Assembly: GCA_043553855.1 (NCBI GenBank)
Contig: CP121336.1
Span: forward strand, 496,001 to 560,000
Reading direction: 5' to 3'
From: JAUIAS01 sp030425395
Lineage (GTDB): Bacteria > Pseudomonadota > Alphaproteobacteria > Rhodobacterales > Rhodobacteraceae
Length of the DNA: 64,000 bases
The position numbers were made by a program, and so were the translations under genes. The notes under the pieces were generated by a model. That model had not been told where the DNA came from and searched no databases. It worked only from the letters and a program-made list of their open reading frames with translations. Below, piece by piece: positions 60,976 to 64,000 of the stretch (positions are counted from its first letter, which is position 1; every line of letters begins with the position of its first letter).

Positions 60976-62550
60976 ATGGCTATCCCCAAACTTACCGCCT
61001 CGGTGGGCGATACGTCGCGTGGCGGCAAAGACGGTCCCGCCCAGAACAAGGCAAACGACGTGGTCCTGATCCGCGCGATGCTGGAGGCCAACAAGATCGG
61101 TCCGCTTGGCACATCCAGCAAGATGGACGCGGGCCTTATCAAGGCGATCAGAACCTATCAGAAGAAGATTGGTTTTTCCAAGCCTGACGGCGTTGTCGAT
61201 CCCGGCGGGCGAACGTTCAAAGCCCTTTTGCCGAAATATCAGGCCGTTCTCAAAGAGCAGGAAAAAGCCGCCAAGGAACCGATGATCGAAGTCGATTTTC
61301 GCGGCAAAAAGATCCTGTGCACGCCAAAGGAATATGAACAGGTCAAGTCAGATGTGATCAAGCAGCTGACCCCCTATATGAAGAGCCTGATTTCCAACGC
61401 CGATCTGTCGTTGAAGACCTATGAGCACTATCTTGAAGTGGCTCAGATGAAGGATGGTGTTCTCAACGCCGTGGCGCAGGTCATCATCATCAAGGCGGGA
61501 TCGGTGAAATGGCCAAGCAACAAGCTGGCGATGAAATCCATCTCTGCCGCGGGCAAGCTTCAGCGGGCGATAAGCTCAAAGGATCTTGGGTTGATCAACG
61601 TCGCCTTGCCCGAAGCGGAAAAGGCGATCAACGCGTTCAACGCCGATGTCCAGCGGTTCCTGAAAGATTTCACCGGATCCGCGCAGACCACCTCGGCGGT
61701 GCTGATGGTGTCGTCGGCCGCCTGCTTTGCGGTTGTCGGGGCGCTGGCGGTTCCGGTTCTGGTGACCGGGGCGGGCATGACCGCCGGCGGTGCCGCCGTG
61801 GCATCGGGCGCAGGCGTGGGCGTTCTTCAAAGCGCGTCGCAGGAACTGGGAAAACACGCCAGCGGACAGAAGGTTACCGTGTGGGGGTCGATCCAGTCGG
61901 TGATGATCGACGGCACGATCGGCGGCCTGACCGGAGGTATCGGCAGCAAGATTCCGCTAGGGTTTTGCGACGATATGGCCAAGGCCGTCGCGCCGCGCCT
62001 TGCCTCAAAGGTGCCGTTTCTCGCGTCAAAGCAGCTTGAGAAATACATTGGCAATTACCTTGCCGGGTCCGGTCAGGAGGTCATCAAGGGCACCGTGAAC
62101 GAGACCATCAAGATCCTTGGCGGAATGATGAAGTCGGGCAAGACACCGACGCAAAAGGATTTTGACAACGCGGTTCAGAGCATCCTGTATTCCGCCCTTC
62201 TTGGCGGCGTGGTCAAGAACCTGGGATCGTTCCAGAAGAAGTGGGCCTATAAGAACAAGGATCTTTTGCAGGGCAAAATCTTTCCCGACCGGTTGGCCAA
62301 GCTGGCCAAGAACAACGAAATTCCCAAGACCATCAAGGCCAAGATGTGGGCGGAGGTGCTTAATAAGGTCAGCGATGAAAGCCTCAAGGCCGGCTATGGC
62401 GTGGTGATCAGCAGGTCCACCGGCAAGGAAAACGAAACCCAGATGACCGACATCGCGGCCAAGGCGATACAGAATGACAAGAAGCTTATGAAGCTGATCG
62501 ACGACGAATTGCTCAAGGCGATGAAACGCCACAAGATTCCGACCGGCTGA
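60976..62550 (+). CDS. Protein with N-terminal peptidoglycan-binding-like domain and hydrophobic core, effector-like
   Basis: 524 residues, lysine-rich, no Sec signal. Residues ~10-92 resemble a PG_binding_1 domain (NDVVLIRAMLEANKIG ... IRTYQKKIGFSKPDGVVDPGGRTFKAL). Residues 95-235 are helical. Residues ~238-290 are an Ala/Gly/Val hydrophobic block (VLMVSSAACFAVVGALAVPV then GAGMTAGGAAVASGAGVGVL), followed by a Gly-rich GTIGGLTGGIGSKIP stretch. Residues 330-524 are helical and basic. A wall-binding-type N-terminus without a signal, then a membrane-inserting-type core, is the layout of pore-forming or polymorphic effectors; that role is inference. GAAGGAA precedes the ATG. Its style matches the genes at 6547 and 29431. 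Confidence 0.8.
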   Translation: MAIPKLTASVGDTSRGGKDGPAQNKANDVVLIRAMLEANKIGPLGTSSKMDAGLIKAIRTYQKKIGFSKPDGVVDPGGRTFKALLPKYQAVLKEQEKAAKEPMIEVDFRGKKILCTPKEYEQVKSDVIKQLTPYMKSLISNADLSLKTYEHYLEVAQMKDGVLNAVAQVIIIKAGSVKWPSNKLAMKSISAAGKLQRAISSKDLGLINVALPEAEKAINAFNADVQRFLKDFTGSAQTTSAVLMVSSAACFAVVGALAVPVLVTGAGMTAGGAAVASGAGVGVLQSASQELGKHASGQKVTVWGSIQSVMIDGTIGGLTGGIGSKIPLGFCDDMAKAVAPRLASKVPFLASKQLEKYIGNYLAGSGQEVIKGTVNETIKILGGMMKSGKTPTQKDFDNAVQSILYSALLGGVVKNLGSFQKKWAYKNKDLLQGKIFPDRLAKLAKNNEIPKTIKAKMWAEVLNKVSDESLKAGYGVVISRSTGKENETQMTDIAAKAIQNDKKLMKLIDDELLKAMKRHKIPTG

Positions 62551-62560
62551 GGCGGCGTTG

Positions 62561-62646
62561 CCTCCGGGGGGCACCCCGGAGGTGCGGCAATCGTAACCCG
62601 GCAGTGAGGCCCGGCAATCGGGTTCGGCGCGGGCACGGTTTTTTTT
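62561..62646 (+). terminator. Two-hairpin 3' region after the 60976 gene
   Basis: Hairpin CCTCCGGGG-GGCA-CCCCGGAGG (62561-62582), 10 nt after the stop, then AACCCG...CGGGTT (62595-62624) and a run of eight T at 62639-62646. The pieces are separated, so where transcription ends is uncertain; the T run follows 14 nt after the second stem. Confidence 0.55.
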
Positions 62647-62713
62647 GCTAGGGGATGCGATTCCCTCTTGCGGGCCGCGCGCGAAATTACTATTCACCGC
62701 GTCACCCAAGGAC

Positions 62714-62788
62714 GCGGGCGTAGCTCAGGGGTAGAGCATTACCTTGCCAAGGTAAGGGTCGTGAGTTCGAATCTCATCGCCCGCTCCA
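62714..62788 (+). tRNA. tRNA-Gly (anticodon GCC), copy 1
   Basis: Complete cloverleaf: acceptor GCGGGCG/CGCCCGC, D arm GCTC...GAGC, anticodon stem TTACC/GGTAA with loop TTGCCAA (anticodon GCC at 62746-62748), T arm GTGAG-TTCGAAT-CTCAT. The discriminator is T and the CCA end is encoded (62786-62788). It decodes GGC and GGU glycine codons. Confidence 0.98.
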
Positions 62789-62967
62789 TTTTCTCTCATA
62801 TGATCGAATGGATGCGGACCGCCTTGGGCGGTCGTGATCCATGGCGCGCCGGATGCGTGTTTTGCCGGGCCTTACCGATCCTGATCAGCCGCATTGATTT
62901 TCTGTCCCGGAGCGACCGTTTTCCCCTTGCAGCCACGTGCCCGAGTTTATATTGCCTGCCGCAGGAC

Positions 62968-63042
62968 GCGGGCGTAGCTCAGGGGTAGAGCATTACCTTG
63001 CCAAGGTAAGGGTCGTGAGTTCGAATCTCATCGCCCGCTCCA
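62968..63042 (+). tRNA. tRNA-Gly (anticodon GCC), copy 2
   Basis: Identical in sequence to copy 1 over all 75 bases including CCA, 179 bp downstream on the same strand; anticodon GCC at 63000-63002. The spacer differs from the sequence before copy 1 apart from a few bases of immediate 5' flank (GGAC). Confidence 0.98.
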
Positions 63043-63119
63043 AAATCTTCGAAATCATCGCTATCGAAGCCGCCCCGTCGGGGCAGTTTTCCAGCATATG
63101 GTTCTGTGCGGTTGCCTCG

Positions 63120-64000
63120 CTACGCGCGATCCTCACGCGGAGTGGTGCCGAATTCGTCCCGATACGCACGGGTCAGCGCGCTGGGATCGGCATAACCGCA
63201 ACGCCACGCAATTTCCGACACGGTAAACTCGGTTTCACGGGCCAGCTTGCGCGCGTGGTTGAGCCTCAGTCGCTTGTAGACGGTCTGCGGCGATGCCCCC
63301 AGCGCCGCGCGCATTGCCTGCGCCAACCGTCGCGGGCTGCACCCTGCGCGCGCGGCAATCCCGGCCATTCCAAGCGGCGTTTCCAGATGTTCCTGCATCG
63401 CCGCCAGCGCGCGACGCACCGTGGGCCCGCCGCTGGCATGGGATCGCGCGCCATCCCGTGTCATGAAGAGTTGCTCGATCTCAACCGCACGCGCCTGACC
63501 GTGACTGTCGCCAATCATGTGCAAGACCAGATCAAAGGCCGCCATCGCGCCGGAACAGGTGATCCTGTCCCCGTCCATGACAAACCGGGCGCGCTCGACC
63601 TGAAGATCGGGGAAGGCTTCGGCAAAGGCGTTCAATTCTTCCCAATGGATGGTCGCCCGTCGTCCGTCCAGCAGCCCCGCCGCCGCGAGAAGCCAGCTCC
63701 CCGTGTCCAGTCCAACCAGCGTTTGGTAACGCCGCGCCGCCGCGCGCAACCCTGCATGCGTGGCATCACGAGGGATATCGCGCACCCCGTAAGACGGCAT
63801 CACCATCAGCAGATCGCCCTGAGAGGCCCCCAGTCGCCCCTGAGGCGCCACAGACAGGCCGCTCGACGATTGCACCGCAGCCCCGTCAATGGTGAGAAAC
63901 CGCCAGTCATACAACGCGCGCCCCGAGAGCATGTTCGCCGCGCGCAGCGGTTCCACAGCGTTGGCAAGGCAATGGTTCGAGAACCCGTCAAACAGCAAAA
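63120..64000 (-). CDS. GlxA-type AraC family regulator, 5'-truncated by window edge
   Basis: 293 visible residues; the frame runs off the window at 64000, so only a short N-terminus is missing. The N-terminal half is a DJ-1/PfpI-like domain (LLFDGFSNHCLANAVEPLRAAN at the start; GLDTGSWLLAAAGLLDGRRATIHWEE in the middle, where the GlxA group has a Thr/Cys-region nucleophile elbow). The C-terminal ~100 residues are an AraC/XylS double HTH (LAQAMRAALGASPQTVYKRLRLNHARKLA then SEIAWRCGYADPSALTRAYRDEFGTTP). GlxA-type regulators control choline/glycine-betaine or arginine catabolism in relatives; the target here is unknown. Confidence 0.92.
   Translation of the reverse strand, partial: LLFDGFSNHCLANAVEPLRAANMLSGRALYDWRFLTIDGAAVQSSSGLSVAPQGRLGASQGDLLMVMPSYGVRDIPRDATHAGLRAAARRYQTLVGLDTGSWLLAAAGLLDGRRATIHWEELNAFAEAFPDLQVERARFVMDGDRITCSGAMAAFDLVLHMIGDSHGQARAVEIEQLFMTRDGARSHASGGPTVRRALAAMQEHLETPLGMAGIAARAGCSPRRLAQAMRAALGASPQTVYKRLRLNHARKLARETEFTVSEIAWRCGYADPSALTRAYRDEFGTTPREDRA

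Noticed and set aside
63996..63998. TTG codon as start of the AraC-type regulator
   Set aside because: It is the last full codon before the window edge and encodes the Leu of LLFDGF; the true start lies outside.

Overview
The window reads as a contiguous chromosomal segment of a GC-rich alphaproteobacterium, most likely Rhodobacteraceae (roseobacter/Rhodobacter group). Evidence: a dcw cell-division cluster with a DUF2484 gene inside it, a MraZ-preceded long leader like UpsM of Rhodobacter sphaeroides, a DUF1127 gene followed by a tandem CCUCCUCCC-hairpin sRNA array (CcsR type), the bolA/J-domain/cobS/cobT neighbourhood, and a one-gene alphaproteobacterial pyruvate carboxylase. Family names come from reading motifs; no searches were run.

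Layout. 1-25.2 kb is housekeeping and accessory: the 3' part of pepN, an SDR, small membrane and hypothetical proteins, gatB preceded by four tandem 29-bp hairpin repeats, a lysine-rich helical protein followed by two tandem secreted proteins with seven CxxxxxxxC repeats each, a thioesterase, a DUF4177/proline-rich protein, bolA, a J-domain protein, cobS and cobT split by a divergent SHMT-like/LysR pair, an EamA transporter, an M24 aminopeptidase P, DUF427 and a ClC chloride channel. 23.6-50.5 kb is the dcw cluster on the minus strand, in transcription order mraZ-rsmH-ftsL-ftsI-murE-murF-mraY-murD-ftsW-murG-murC-(DUF2484, small membrane protein)-murB-ddl-ftsQ-ftsA-ftsZ-lpxC-bamD-recN. Most joints overlap by 1-13 nt or sit within about 20 nt, but four are opened: two plus-strand insertions (an HI0933-type flavoprotein; a LysM-metalloprotease with a small exported partner between ftsA and ftsZ) and three copies of a ~90-bp dispersed repeat.

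50.5-52.4 kb is an RNA-rich regulatory region: a ~268-nt mraZ leader, a period-10 GGG direct repeat fitting a MraZ box, then on the plus strand a ccaF1-like DUF1127 gene and an array of about twelve hairpins that carry CUCCUCCC-type loops and end in a terminator. 52.4-64 kb holds uvrD/pcrA, a rhamnosyltransferase-like protein, an FMN alpha-hydroxy-acid oxidase, pyc (a perfect 16-bp LacI-type palindrome lies just upstream), a large protein with an N-terminal peptidoglycan-binding-like domain and a hydrophobic core, two identical tRNA-Gly(GCC) genes and the 3' part of a GlxA-type AraC regulator.

How it works together: the dcw block makes UDP-MurNAc-pentapeptide and lipid precursors (murC-F, ddl, mraY, murG, murB), the division machine (ftsL, ftsI, ftsW, ftsQ, ftsA, ftsZ) and envelope functions (lpxC, bamD). 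The most unusual content is three lysine-rich genes of effector-like architecture at separate sites (6.5, 29.4 and 61.0 kb), two with wall-binding-type N-termini and two with small or repeat-type exported neighbours, plus the sRNA array next to the dcw leader.
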